DNA from: Acetobacteraceae bacterium
Lineage (GTDB): Bacteria; Pseudomonadota; Alphaproteobacteria; Acetobacterales; Acetobacteraceae
DNA length: 5,282 bases
NCBI GenBank assembly: GCA_030044345.1
Contig: JASHVY010000264.1
Coordinates: 1-5,282, forward strand
Direction: 5' to 3'
The translations under genes were made by a program, and so were the position numbers. The notes below the pieces were generated by a model. That model made no database searches. It saw only the letters and a list, made by a program, of their open reading frames with translations, and was not told the DNA's origin. Position 1 is the stretch's first letter. Each line of letters starts with the position of its first letter. Positions 1-5,169 of this stretch are shown piece after piece.

Positions 1-176
1 GCGGCGATCAGGGACGCCAGGGCCTCGTGCAAGGCGCGGAGTCGGCTCGGCACGTCCGCATCCGTGTCGGTCGCGATGGTGCCGCAGCCGATCGGCGAGA
101 GATGGTTGCCGGTGACGGCGATGACCCCCCAACCCGTGACGCCGAGGCCGGGATCGAGGCCGAGCAGCCGCAGCAC
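1..176 (-). CDS. ruvC: RuvC Holliday-junction endonuclease, N-terminal part (runs off left edge)
   Basis: RuvC is the dimeric, Mg-dependent resolvase that cuts Holliday junctions made and migrated by RuvAB during recombination and repair. The minus strand reads MLRLLGLDPGLGVTGWGVI, which matches the conserved RuvC N-terminus. Asp8 in LGLDPG corresponds to the first catalytic aspartate (Asp7 in E. coli). The next catalytic acid (Glu66 in E. coli) and the rest of the protein lie outside the window; only about 58 codons are present. I chose the GTG at 176 because it begins almost exactly at the family N-terminus and has a TGAGGT ribosome binding site 8 nt upstream. An in-frame GTG at 191 would overlap the yebC stop by 4 nt but has only a weak site. 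ruvA and ruvB probably follow to the left, by family gene order; this is inference. Confidence 0.93.
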   Translation of the reverse strand, partial: MLRLLGLDPGLGVTGWGVIAVTGNHLSPIGCGTIATDTDADVPSRLRALHEALASLIA

Positions 177-184
177 GTCCCGAA

Positions 185-190
185 ACCTCA
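185..190 (-). promoter_or_regulatory. ruvC ribosome binding site overlapping the yebC stop codon
   Basis: On the minus strand TGAGGT is followed by 8 nt and then the GTG at 176-174. The first three bases of this motif (190-188) are the yebC TGA stop. A ribosome finishing yebC would therefore sit on the ruvC initiation region, which suggests translational coupling. The site also decides the ruvC start in favour of 176 over 191. Confidence 0.6.
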
Positions 191-937
191 CGCCTCGATG
201 CGCTGCATCACCGCCTCGGGGATGTCGAAATTGGCGCTGACATTCTGCACATCGTCGATCTCCTCGAGCGCGTCGAGCAGCTTGAGGACGGAGGCGGCCT
301 GCTCCTCGTCCAGCGTGACCGTGGTGTTCGGCCGCCACTCGATCTCCGCCCGCTCGGGCGGCCCGAATCGGGCTTCGAGAGCATCGCGCACGGCGAAGAA
401 ATCCTCCACCGAAGTGGTGATCTCGTGGCCCCCCTCCGTGCTCTCGACATTCTCCGCCCCGGCCTCGACCGCGGCTTCGAGCATCGTATCCGCATCGGCA
501 ATTCCGGGCGGATAGCGGACCACGCCCTGTTTTTGAAAGAGGAAGGCGACGGAATTGGTTTCGCCGAGCGCCCCGCCCTGGCGGGCGAAGGCCGCGCGCA
601 CATCGGAAGCGGTGCGGTTGCGATTGTCGGTCAGCGCCTCGACGATGATCGCGACTCCGGCCGGGCCATAGCCCTCATAGCGGACCTCGGAAAAATCATC
701 ACCCGCGCCGGCCCCGGTTGCCTTGCGAATGGCCCGCTCGACCGTGTCCTTCGGCATATTGGCCTCGCGGGCGGCGGCGACGGCCGCGCGCAGGCGCGGA
801 TTGGCGCCCACCTCCGGCAGGCCGTGGCGGGCGGCGACGGTGATCTCACGGATCAGGCGGCCGAATTGCCGGGCGCGGCGGGCATCCTGCGCGCCCTTGC
901 GGTGCATGATGTTCTTGAATTGCGAATGGCCCGCCAT
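188..937 (-). CDS. yebC: YebC/PmpR family protein
   Basis: The product is a 249-residue cytoplasmic protein of the YebC/PmpR (TACO1) family, which typically has about 240-250 residues. Family members have been described as DNA-binding transcriptional regulators and, more recently, as factors that help ribosomes through difficult peptide stretches; which role applies here cannot be told. Diagnostic stretches are the N-terminal MAGHSQFKNIMHRKGAQDA, NMPKDTVERAIRKATG near residue 60, YEGYGPAGVAIIVEALTDNR near 88-107, and GALGETNSVAFLF near 121-133. The protein is full length with no disrupted motif. The start ATG at 937 gives the exact family N-terminus; a GGAGG at 955-951 lies upstream at a rather long 13-nt spacing. 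ruvC follows almost immediately. The 100 bp upstream (938-1037) has repeated TTCCC-like tracts but no convincing sigma-70 promoter and no terminator of the preceding gene. Confidence 0.97.
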   Translation of the reverse strand: MAGHSQFKNIMHRKGAQDARRARQFGRLIREITVAARHGLPEVGANPRLRAAVAAAREANMPKDTVERAIRKATGAGAGDDFSEVRYEGYGPAGVAIIVEALTDNRNRTASDVRAAFARQGGALGETNSVAFLFQKQGVVRYPPGIADADTMLEAAVEAGAENVESTEGGHEITTSVEDFFAVRDALEARFGPPERAEIEWRPNTTVTLDEEQAASVLKLLDALEEIDDVQNVSANFDIPEAVMQRIEA

Positions 938-1037
938 CGCGGTCGCAGAGCCTCCGGGACAAAAGGGGAATCGGCTGCCTTCTAGACCAGAATGCGCGGA
1001 ACGGGAATCGGGAAGCGGTTTGTCGGCGTCTCCCGTC

Positions 1038-1619
1038 TCAGTGATGATGCGAAGGCCGCCAGCCGAACATTACGGAGAGCCATCGGCGGAGCGCGCGAAA
1101 CCGAAGCTGCACCTGTCTTCCGCCACGGTGTCGCGGGGGATGAAGGCGCCTGGCCAGCCGCGCATAGAGGGGAGCGACGCGGGCCAGGGTCCAGTACAGG
1201 GTCCAGTAGCGGAATTCGAGCACCGCATGATGCAGGCGGGCGAACCAGCGGACCTGGAGCAAGGTCGGTGCTGCCGCCTGATAGATCCAGACGACGATCA
1301 GCGTCGCCAGGCCCTTGCCCAGCATGGCGACCAGGATGGCGGCCCGGAAACAGCCCTGCGCCAGCAGCACCGCCGTGTAGATCTCGCCGAGATGCGAGAC
1401 GATCTCCGGGATCAGGAACAGCGGGAGAGCCAAGGCGACAGGCAGGCGGGCGATCCCGCGCCGCAGGCGGCCGAGCAGAGGCTGGCGGCTGAGGCCCCGC
1501 AGCAGCGCCTTGGCGCCTGCCCACAGCACATCCTCCGTGAGCACCAGCACCAGCGCGAACGGTAGCAGCAGGGCATTGGTCAATCCGCGCCACCAACGGC
1601 GCGGCAGGATCACACTCAT
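1038..1619 (-). CDS. conserved hypothetical membrane protein, about three transmembrane helices
   Basis: The 193-residue product has hydrophobic segments at about 15-36, 58-90 (a long stretch broken by Pro71 and charged residues, perhaps a hairpin or one helix) and 93-115. An arginine-rich tail follows (about 120-190) and ends in three histidines. Its pattern of an LTEDVLW motif after the first helix, then RLPVALALPLFLIPE, GKGLATLIVVWIY and LLQVRWFARL, resembles a group of uncharacterised proteobacterial inner-membrane proteins; no function is known to me. The basic tail suggests a cytoplasmic C-terminus by the positive-inside rule (inference). I chose the ATG at 1619 because GGAG lies 7 nt upstream (1630-1627). 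An upstream in-frame start at 1772 would add 51 polar residues with no membrane or signal character, and is less likely. Gaps are 156 bp to the kinase gene upstream and 100 bp to yebC downstream, so operon membership is uncertain. Confidence 0.8.
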   Translation of the reverse strand: MSVILPRRWWRGLTNALLLPFALVLVLTEDVLWAGAKALLRGLSRQPLLGRLRRGIARLPVALALPLFLIPEIVSHLGEIYTAVLLAQGCFRAAILVAMLGKGLATLIVVWIYQAAAPTLLQVRWFARLHHAVLEFRYWTLYWTLARVAPLYARLARRLHPPRHRGGRQVQLRFRALRRWLSVMFGWRPSHHH

Positions 1620-1727
1620 CCCAGGGCTCCGTCGCGGTGAGGCGTCGCCAAGTGGCTGCCTGACGAACCGAGTCGTCACACCGTCATGAAACAGAAGTAA
1701 TGAACCAATCGTGGCGGCATCAGGGCA

Positions 1728-1758
1728 TTCGGCCTTGATACCGGGCCCTGGCGCCGAA
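1728..1758 (-). terminator. weak inverted repeat after the histidine kinase gene
   Basis: TTCGGC (1728-1733) and GCCGAA (1753-1758) form a 6-bp perfect inverted repeat 18 nt beyond the kinase stop codon. The 19-nt loop contains a GGGCCC palindrome. There is no T-run on the minus strand after it, so it is not a standard intrinsic terminator. It could be a processing or Rho-associated hairpin, or chance in GC-rich DNA. Confidence 0.2.
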
Positions 1759-1775
1759 GGCTGATTTTGCAAAGG

Positions 1776-2609
1776 TCAGCCGACCAGATGGAGCGTTGCG
1801 ATCGTTCCCTGGCCTTGCCCGGTCGCGAGCGCGAGCCGGCCGCCGCGACGGATGGCAAAGGCTTCGGCCACGGTGAGGCCGAGGCCCGCTGCGGGCGGGC
1901 GGGTGGTGAAGAAGGGCTCGCGGGCGCGCGCCGCGATTTCGGGCGACATGCCCGGGCCGCTATCGCGGACGATCAGCGAGAGTTTCGGGGTGGGGAGATC
2001 GGGTCGCGAGTCCGCGGGTGGGTTGCCATGGGGAGCAAGGCGGATGCTGATCTGGCCGCCCGCGCCGACGGCCGCCGCGGCGTTCAGCATGAGCGCGGTG
2101 AGCGCCACGCGGAGAGCGTTCGGATCGGCGAGCAACGTCCAGCACCCTTCGGGGATTTCGAGCATGAGATCGGTTTCCCGGGGGGCGAGCCGACGCAGCC
2201 AGGGCTGCGCGGAGCGGAGCCATTCGGCGATATCGAGCTCGATATCCGAAAGGGCACGCCAGCGCCCGAGCGCCACGATGCCGGCGGCCAGGGCTTCCGC
2301 GCGCGCTGCGGCCTCCTGCACACGCTCGAGCCGGCGCGCGGTCAGACCGCCCGCAGGATCGGCGGCGATGAGGCCGAGCGTGCCGTCGATCACGGCGCGC
2401 AAATTGTTGAAGCGATGGACGGCTTCACCGGCGATGCTGGCGAGCGCGGCGAGCCGCCCGGCGAGGGAGCGCCACTCTCCCGGCTCCGCTGCTCCGGGCT
2501 CGGCCCCTTTGGGCTCGGCTCCTTTGGGCGCGGCCCCTTTGGCCTCGGTCTCTCCGGTCTCGGGGGTCGAGGCCTCCAACTGCGGCTCCCGCTCGCTCAT
2601 TGCACCCAT
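1776..2609 (-). CDS. soluble sensor histidine kinase with atypical H-box
   Basis: The product (277 residues from the ATG at 2609) has a dimerisation/phosphoacceptor helix followed by a HATPase_c domain. The H-box reads EAVHRFNNLRAVIDG with His65, matching the AHDFNNLL type of kinases except that the Asp after His is Arg66. ATP-site boxes are intact: N-box around Asn176 (ALMLNAAAAV), G1 DSGPGM (216-221), FFTT (233-236) and G2 GLGL (242-245). There is no transmembrane segment, PAS, GAF or receiver domain. The first ~46 residues are an Ala/Pro/Glu/Lys-rich flexible leader with repeated KGAEP units (24-38). The input is therefore probably cytoplasmic or supplied by a partner (inference), and no response regulator gene lies in the window. 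The start is uncertain: GTG 2615, ATG 2609 and ATG 2600 are all in frame and none has a strong ribosome binding site. Confidence 0.86.
   Translation of the reverse strand: MGAMSEREPQLEASTPETGETEAKGAAPKGAEPKGAEPGAAEPGEWRSLAGRLAALASIAGEAVHRFNNLRAVIDGTLGLIAADPAGGLTARRLERVQEAAARAEALAAGIVALGRWRALSDIELDIAEWLRSAQPWLRRLAPRETDLMLEIPEGCWTLLADPNALRVALTALMLNAAAAVGAGGQISIRLAPHGNPPADSRPDLPTPKLSLIVRDSGPGMSPEIAARAREPFFTTRPPAAGLGLTVAEAFAIRRGGRLALATGQGQGTIATLHLVG
2482..2556. repeat. 15-bp tandem repeat inside the kinase N-terminal leader
   Basis: Three close copies of a 15-bp unit (consensus GGCTCGGCCCCTTTG on the plus strand) lie at 2497-2511, 2512-2526 and 2527-2541. More diverged units sit on each side (2482-2496 and 2542-2556). 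The unit is in frame and encodes the five-residue repeat KGAEP/KGAAP in the kinase leader. Copy-number changes would lengthen or shorten the leader without shifting the frame. Confidence 0.8.
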
Positions 2610-2643
2610 GGGCACCGATTGACTTGGTCAGGGCTTGCTCTCG

Positions 2644-2692
2644 GGCACGTTACTTGTGCCACTCGTTCCGGGTTCGCGCAACGTATGGTTGC
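2644..2692. repeat. two small inverted repeats in the gap upstream of the kinase
   Basis: GGCAC (2644-2648)/GTGCC (2656-2660) and GCAAC (2678-2682)/GTTGC (2688-2692) are 5-bp perfect inverted repeats with 7-nt and 5-nt loops. They lie in the 106-112 bp between the DUF6600 gene stop and the kinase start. They may be weak hairpins or regulator half-sites; no T-run and no clear promoter accompany them, and chance is possible. Confidence 0.2.
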
Positions 2693-2721
2693 AAGGGGTC
2701 GTGAGGAGCAATTCAACGGAA

Positions 2722-4443
2722 TCAGCCTTGCCGGGGTGGCTGTTCCGGCCGGCTGGGCAGCGGCGCGGGGCGGTGCTCGACCGCCGGCATGCCTCTCGGG
2801 GCCATGTGTGACGGCTCCGGCGGGCGATAGGGCGCATAGACACGGGCTGGTGCAGCAGGGCGTGGCGGCGCCGGCATGGGGTGCGCCATCGGGGCCGGGG
2901 CCAGGGCCGGGGGTGGATGTATCGCCTGCGGATGAATGGAGGCCGGGGCGGCGCGCGGGGATGACACGGGGTGGGGGAGAGGATGCCCGGCGGGATATGG
3001 TGCGGGAGACGGTAGCGGAGGAAGCGGCCTTGCTTGGATGTCCGGCCCATGAGTGATGGGGGCGTGGGCGGGCGGCGGCTGAGAGGGATGCGGGAAGGCA
3101 GCCGGCGGCGCCGTCACGGGCCGGCGGAGCGGCATTCCGCCCGGGAGCGGCTTGAAGGCCGCCAGATCTTCTCGCGGCGCATGGGAGAAGGCGGGGGCCA
3201 CCGGGTGGCCTTCGGAGAGCACGGAGCGCGGGACATAGGTGGCCGCGCCATGATTACGGAAATCACTGATGGCGAGGTGCTTGCCGGCCCCGCGCGCGAA
3301 GCCTGGTGCTGCGGGATCGCGCACATCATAGGCGTTCAAGGCCCGGATCGCCTCGGGGCTTCGGGCAAAGGATGGCCGATAGGGCTCGCCGGGCCCGAGC
3401 GGAACCCATCCGACTGTCTTGCCGGCGGAGAAGAAGTGAACGAGCGCCGGAGCATAGACCGGAAAGCCGCGATGGAGCGCAACACCCCGACCGGCGGGAA
3501 CCCACCCCCAACGCGGCCCGACCTCTACCCATCTTCCGTAATGGAAGGGCGCGAAGCCCCAGGGGGCGCTGTCACACCAGGTCCAGCCCCAGGGAGACAT
3601 GTAGATCCATTGGCCGTCGCGATAGGGCGCCCAGCCCACGGCGACGGTCGGGAACCAGATGGTTCCATAGTCCGGCACGACCGACCATACGCCATAGGAC
3701 GCGAGGGCCAAGCCGCCGGTCATCTCCGCGACATCCGGTGGCGGGGATGCATCCTCGGGCGGGGGTGGCGGCGCGCTGGCAAGGAGCGTCTGGAGCAGAG
3801 GATCCGGGCGGGCGGGTCCGATCGCGACCGTGAAGCTGCCCCCGGGTTCGCCCGAGAGGATCGCGCTTTGGCCGGGGGCCACCGTTTCCATGGCGGAGGC
3901 TGCGACAATGCGGGCGGTTCCGGAGAGGGCGGTCACGATCGTGGGCGTATTTTGATCCCCGGCGGTGATTGCATATTGGCCTGGTGTCGCGATCTGCACC
4001 GTGCCGCGCGGTGTGCGGATATCGACATTCATGCCTGGCGGCAGGGCGGAGAGGTCGAGCGCGACTTCCCCGGAGATCGCGCTGATGTCGAGGTTTGGGG
4101 CATCGAGCTGGTCGAGCCCGAGCTCGCTTCCCGAACCCACCTCGAGGCGCATCGCCATCACCTCGACCAGCGCCTGCCCGTTGGGTGCCGTGGCGATGGC
4201 CTCTCCTTCGCTCAGCGGTTCGTTGGTGAGCGGCGCCTGCCAGGCCTGGCCGGTGCCGGGCGCGATCCAGACCGTGCCGGAGGATCGCGCCAGCCAGCCG
4301 ACGATTGCCGGCGGCGCCTCAGAGGGGACGGAAGAGGAAGGTGGGGGTGCCGGCGCCTGCGCAAGCGCCCAGTCCGGAAGCAGGGCCACCGGGAACAAGG
4401 CCAGAAGCGCTGTGCAGAGAAAGCCCGCCTGGCGGCTTGGCAT
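2722..4443 (-). CDS. exported FecR-like / DUF6600 protein with Pro/His-rich C-terminal tail
   Basis: The 573-residue protein starts with a Sec signal peptide (about 1-28, likely cut at ALA|QA) and is expected in the periplasm or at the cell envelope. Residues about 47-180 have a FecR-like beta-rich pattern (ARSSGTVWI, later VDIRTPRGTVQIATPGQYAI). Residues about 245-350 are the aromatic-rich region seen in DUF6600 proteins, with two copies of a G-[WF]-A-P-[YF]-x-x-G-x-W unit 26 residues apart (270-289 and 296-316) and a following GWVPLGPGEPY. Residues about 430-573 are Pro/Ala/His-rich and low complexity, probably disordered. Unlike true FecR there is no cytoplasmic anti-sigma part, no transmembrane helix after the signal peptide and no sigma factor gene nearby, so a role in iron signalling should not be assumed. 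The ATG at 4443 is supported by GGAG 7 nt upstream (4454-4451). Function is unknown. Confidence 0.88.
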   Translation of the reverse strand: MPSRQAGFLCTALLALFPVALLPDWALAQAPAPPPSSSVPSEAPPAIVGWLARSSGTVWIAPGTGQAWQAPLTNEPLSEGEAIATAPNGQALVEVMAMRLEVGSGSELGLDQLDAPNLDISAISGEVALDLSALPPGMNVDIRTPRGTVQIATPGQYAITAGDQNTPTIVTALSGTARIVAASAMETVAPGQSAILSGEPGGSFTVAIGPARPDPLLQTLLASAPPPPPEDASPPPDVAEMTGGLALASYGVWSVVPDYGTIWFPTVAVGWAPYRDGQWIYMSPWGWTWCDSAPWGFAPFHYGRWVEVGPRWGWVPAGRGVALHRGFPVYAPALVHFFSAGKTVGWVPLGPGEPYRPSFARSPEAIRALNAYDVRDPAAPGFARGAGKHLAISDFRNHGAATYVPRSVLSEGHPVAPAFSHAPREDLAAFKPLPGGMPLRRPVTAPPAAFPHPSQPPPAHAPITHGPDIQARPLPPLPSPAPYPAGHPLPHPVSSPRAAPASIHPQAIHPPPALAPAPMAHPMPAPPRPAAPARVYAPYRPPEPSHMAPRGMPAVEHRPAPLPSRPEQPPRQG

Positions 4444-4538
4444 AGCACGACTCCGCGTTGGCGATCGTGGCTATGTCGAAGCTCGATGGGTTTTGAATGT
4501 GGCCAAAGACGGCCATCAAGAGGGCATTGCGTAACGGC

Positions 4539-4559
4539 AGCGTAGCCGGCGCCGGCGCT
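4539..4559. repeat. GC palindrome between the VOC and DUF6600 genes
   Basis: GCCGGCGCCGGC (4545-4556) is a 12-bp perfect palindrome, extended by AGCG (4539-4542) and CGCT (4556-4559). It lies 31 nt past the VOC stop and could form a GC hairpin in the transcript leaving that gene. It lacks a T-run on either strand, so it is at best a weak or Rho-assisted termination or processing signal. The rest of the 147-bp gap (4444-4590) shows a short TGGCC/GGCCA inverted repeat near 4500-4515 but no convincing promoter for the DUF6600 gene. Confidence 0.35.
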
Positions 4560-4590
4560 CGTCTGAGAGTCAGCTCATCGGAGGTTCCGC

Positions 4591-5004
4591 TTACGGGGCG
4601 ACATAGACCATCCATGTGACGCCGAAGCGGTCCGCGAGCATGCCGAAATGCGAGGAGAAGAAGGTTTTCGCAAGCGGCATATGGACCTTCCCCTGATCGG
4701 AAAGGGCGGTGAAGAGCTGTTCGGCCTCCGCGCCGTCCTTCGCCGTGAGGGAAAGCGAGAAACCCTGGAAGTTGGGCTGCCCCTGGCATCGTCCATCGGA
4801 GGCGAGGACGATCGAATCGCCGATGCGAAGATTCGCATGCATCACTTTCTCTCCGCCGCCGGGCGGTATCATCCCCTCTCCGGCCGGTTCGGGATGATCC
4901 TTGTAGCGAAGCAGCATGTTCACCTCGGCGCCGACCGCCTTGCGGTAGAAATCGATCGCTTCTTCGCAACGCCCGTCAAAGAGGAGATAGGGCTGAACCT
5001 GCAT
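4591..5004 (-). CDS. PhnB-like VOC (glyoxalase fold) family protein
   Basis: The 137-residue protein is full length for the PhnB-like branch of the vicinal oxygen chelate superfamily, which folds as paired beta-alpha-beta-beta-beta modules. Diagnostic parts are MQVQPYLLFDGRCEEAIDFY (1-20), the HANLRIGDSIVLASD strand (56-70), GFSLSLTAKD (81-90) and the terminal FFSSHFGMLADRFGVTWMV (115-133). His56 is in the position usually discussed as a metal ligand in this group, but many PhnB-like proteins have no proven activity, and the name does not imply phosphonate metabolism. It is probably a cytoplasmic protein of unknown substrate. A strong GGGAGGG ribosome binding site (5017-5011) lies 6 nt before the ATG at 5004. 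It diverges from a MarR-type gene and probably is that regulator's target. Similar VOC-MarR pairs occur in proteobacteria, often linked to electrophile, antibiotic or oxidant response (inference for this case). Confidence 0.92.
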   Translation of the reverse strand: MQVQPYLLFDGRCEEAIDFYRKAVGAEVNMLLRYKDHPEPAGEGMIPPGGGEKVMHANLRIGDSIVLASDGRCQGQPNFQGFSLSLTAKDGAEAEQLFTALSDQGKVHMPLAKTFFSSHFGMLADRFGVTWMVYVAP

Positions 5005-5030
5005 TGCGTACCCTCCCGAAGGTTGGCGAG

Positions 5031-5067
5031 AGCGGGTGCGGGGTGATCCGGGCCTTACGCACCCGCT
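5031..5067 (-). promoter_or_regulatory. 10-bp perfect inverted repeat in the VOC gene leader
   Basis: AGCGGGTGCG (5031-5040) and CGCACCCGCT (5058-5067) pair perfectly around a 17-nt loop. If transcription starts near 5134, this hairpin lies in the roughly 130-nt untranslated leader of the VOC gene, ending 14 nt upstream of its ribosome binding site. No T-run follows on the minus strand, so it is not an obvious intrinsic terminator. It could affect mRNA stability or translation, or be a second protein-binding site. Confidence 0.5.
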
Positions 5068-5128
5068 GTGGTTTGACGAGCAATCCCCGACCGGTGGCCC
5101 ACAGCTTTTGGGATCAGTCTCATGCCGA

Positions 5129-5156
5129 TTGACAATTGCGTTGATATCAACATTAT
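5129..5156 (+). promoter_or_regulatory. predicted sigma-70 promoter for the MarR-type gene
   Basis: A perfect -35 TTGACA (5129-5134) is followed after 16 nt by CATTAT (5151-5156, four of six matches to TATAAT). The transcription start would fall around 5163, on or next to the predicted ATG, implying a leaderless or nearly leaderless message. No Shine-Dalgarno-like sequence precedes that ATG. Confidence 0.5.
5140..5151. promoter_or_regulatory. probable MarR-type operator
   Basis: GTTGATATCAAC is a perfect 12-bp palindrome in the middle of the divergent region. The core TTGATATCAA resembles TTGA-N-TCAA-like sites bound by several MarR-family dimers. It covers the -10 hexamer of the leftward promoter and the spacer up to the -10 of the rightward one, so bound repressor would block both. 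ATTGACAAT (5128-5136) and TGTCAATTG (5164-5172) flank it and may add further half-sites. Binding by the neighbouring MarR protein is inferred. Confidence 0.62.
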
Positions 5157-5169
5157 TGCCTCATGTCAA
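5141..5169 (-). promoter_or_regulatory. predicted sigma-70 promoter for the VOC gene
   Basis: On the minus strand a perfect -35 TTGACA (5169-5164) is followed after exactly 17 nt by TATCAA (5146-5141, four of six matches to TATAAT). Transcription would start around 5134, leaving a leader of about 130 nt before the VOC ATG at 5004. The -35 box overlaps the first codons of the divergent MarR-type gene. Confidence 0.55.

Noticed and set aside
960..1030. GGAAC...GTT pattern and TTCCC repeats upstream of yebC as an EcfG-type or other promoter
   Set aside because: The GGAAC copy points to the plus strand, where no gene follows, and the spacing does not fit the usual 16-17 nt. Nothing on the minus strand gives a convincing -35/-10 pair.
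1620..1772. N-terminal extension of the membrane protein to a start at 1772
   Set aside because: The extra 51 residues have no family-like character, while the ATG at 1619 has a well-placed GGAG.
2645..2672. GGAAC followed by CGTG on the minus strand upstream of the kinase as a general stress (EcfG) promoter
   Set aside because: The spacer is 15 nt and the -10 is CGTG rather than CGTT; too weak to call.
1767..3056. Long plus-strand open frame of about 430 codons opposite the kinase gene
   Set aside because: It spans an intergenic gap and the ends of two unrelated minus-strand genes, shows no domain, and is antisense to a kinase with intact ATP-site motifs.
2722..4443. Calling the exported protein a FecR iron-signalling regulator
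   Set aside because: There is no cytoplasmic anti-sigma domain, no transmembrane helix beyond the signal peptide, and no sigma factor or TonB receptor gene nearby; only a FecR-like beta region is visible.
3034..4545. Long open frame of about 500 codons on the plus strand opposite the DUF6600 gene
   Set aside because: It is rich in Arg/Gly with no recognisable domain, and lies antisense to a gene with a clear signal peptide and conserved aromatic motifs. It is typical of shadow frames in GC-rich DNA.
4319..4969. 216-codon minus-strand frame overlapping both the VOC and DUF6600 genes
   Set aside because: It overlaps two well-supported genes in another frame, crosses the intergenic gap and has no recognisable motif.
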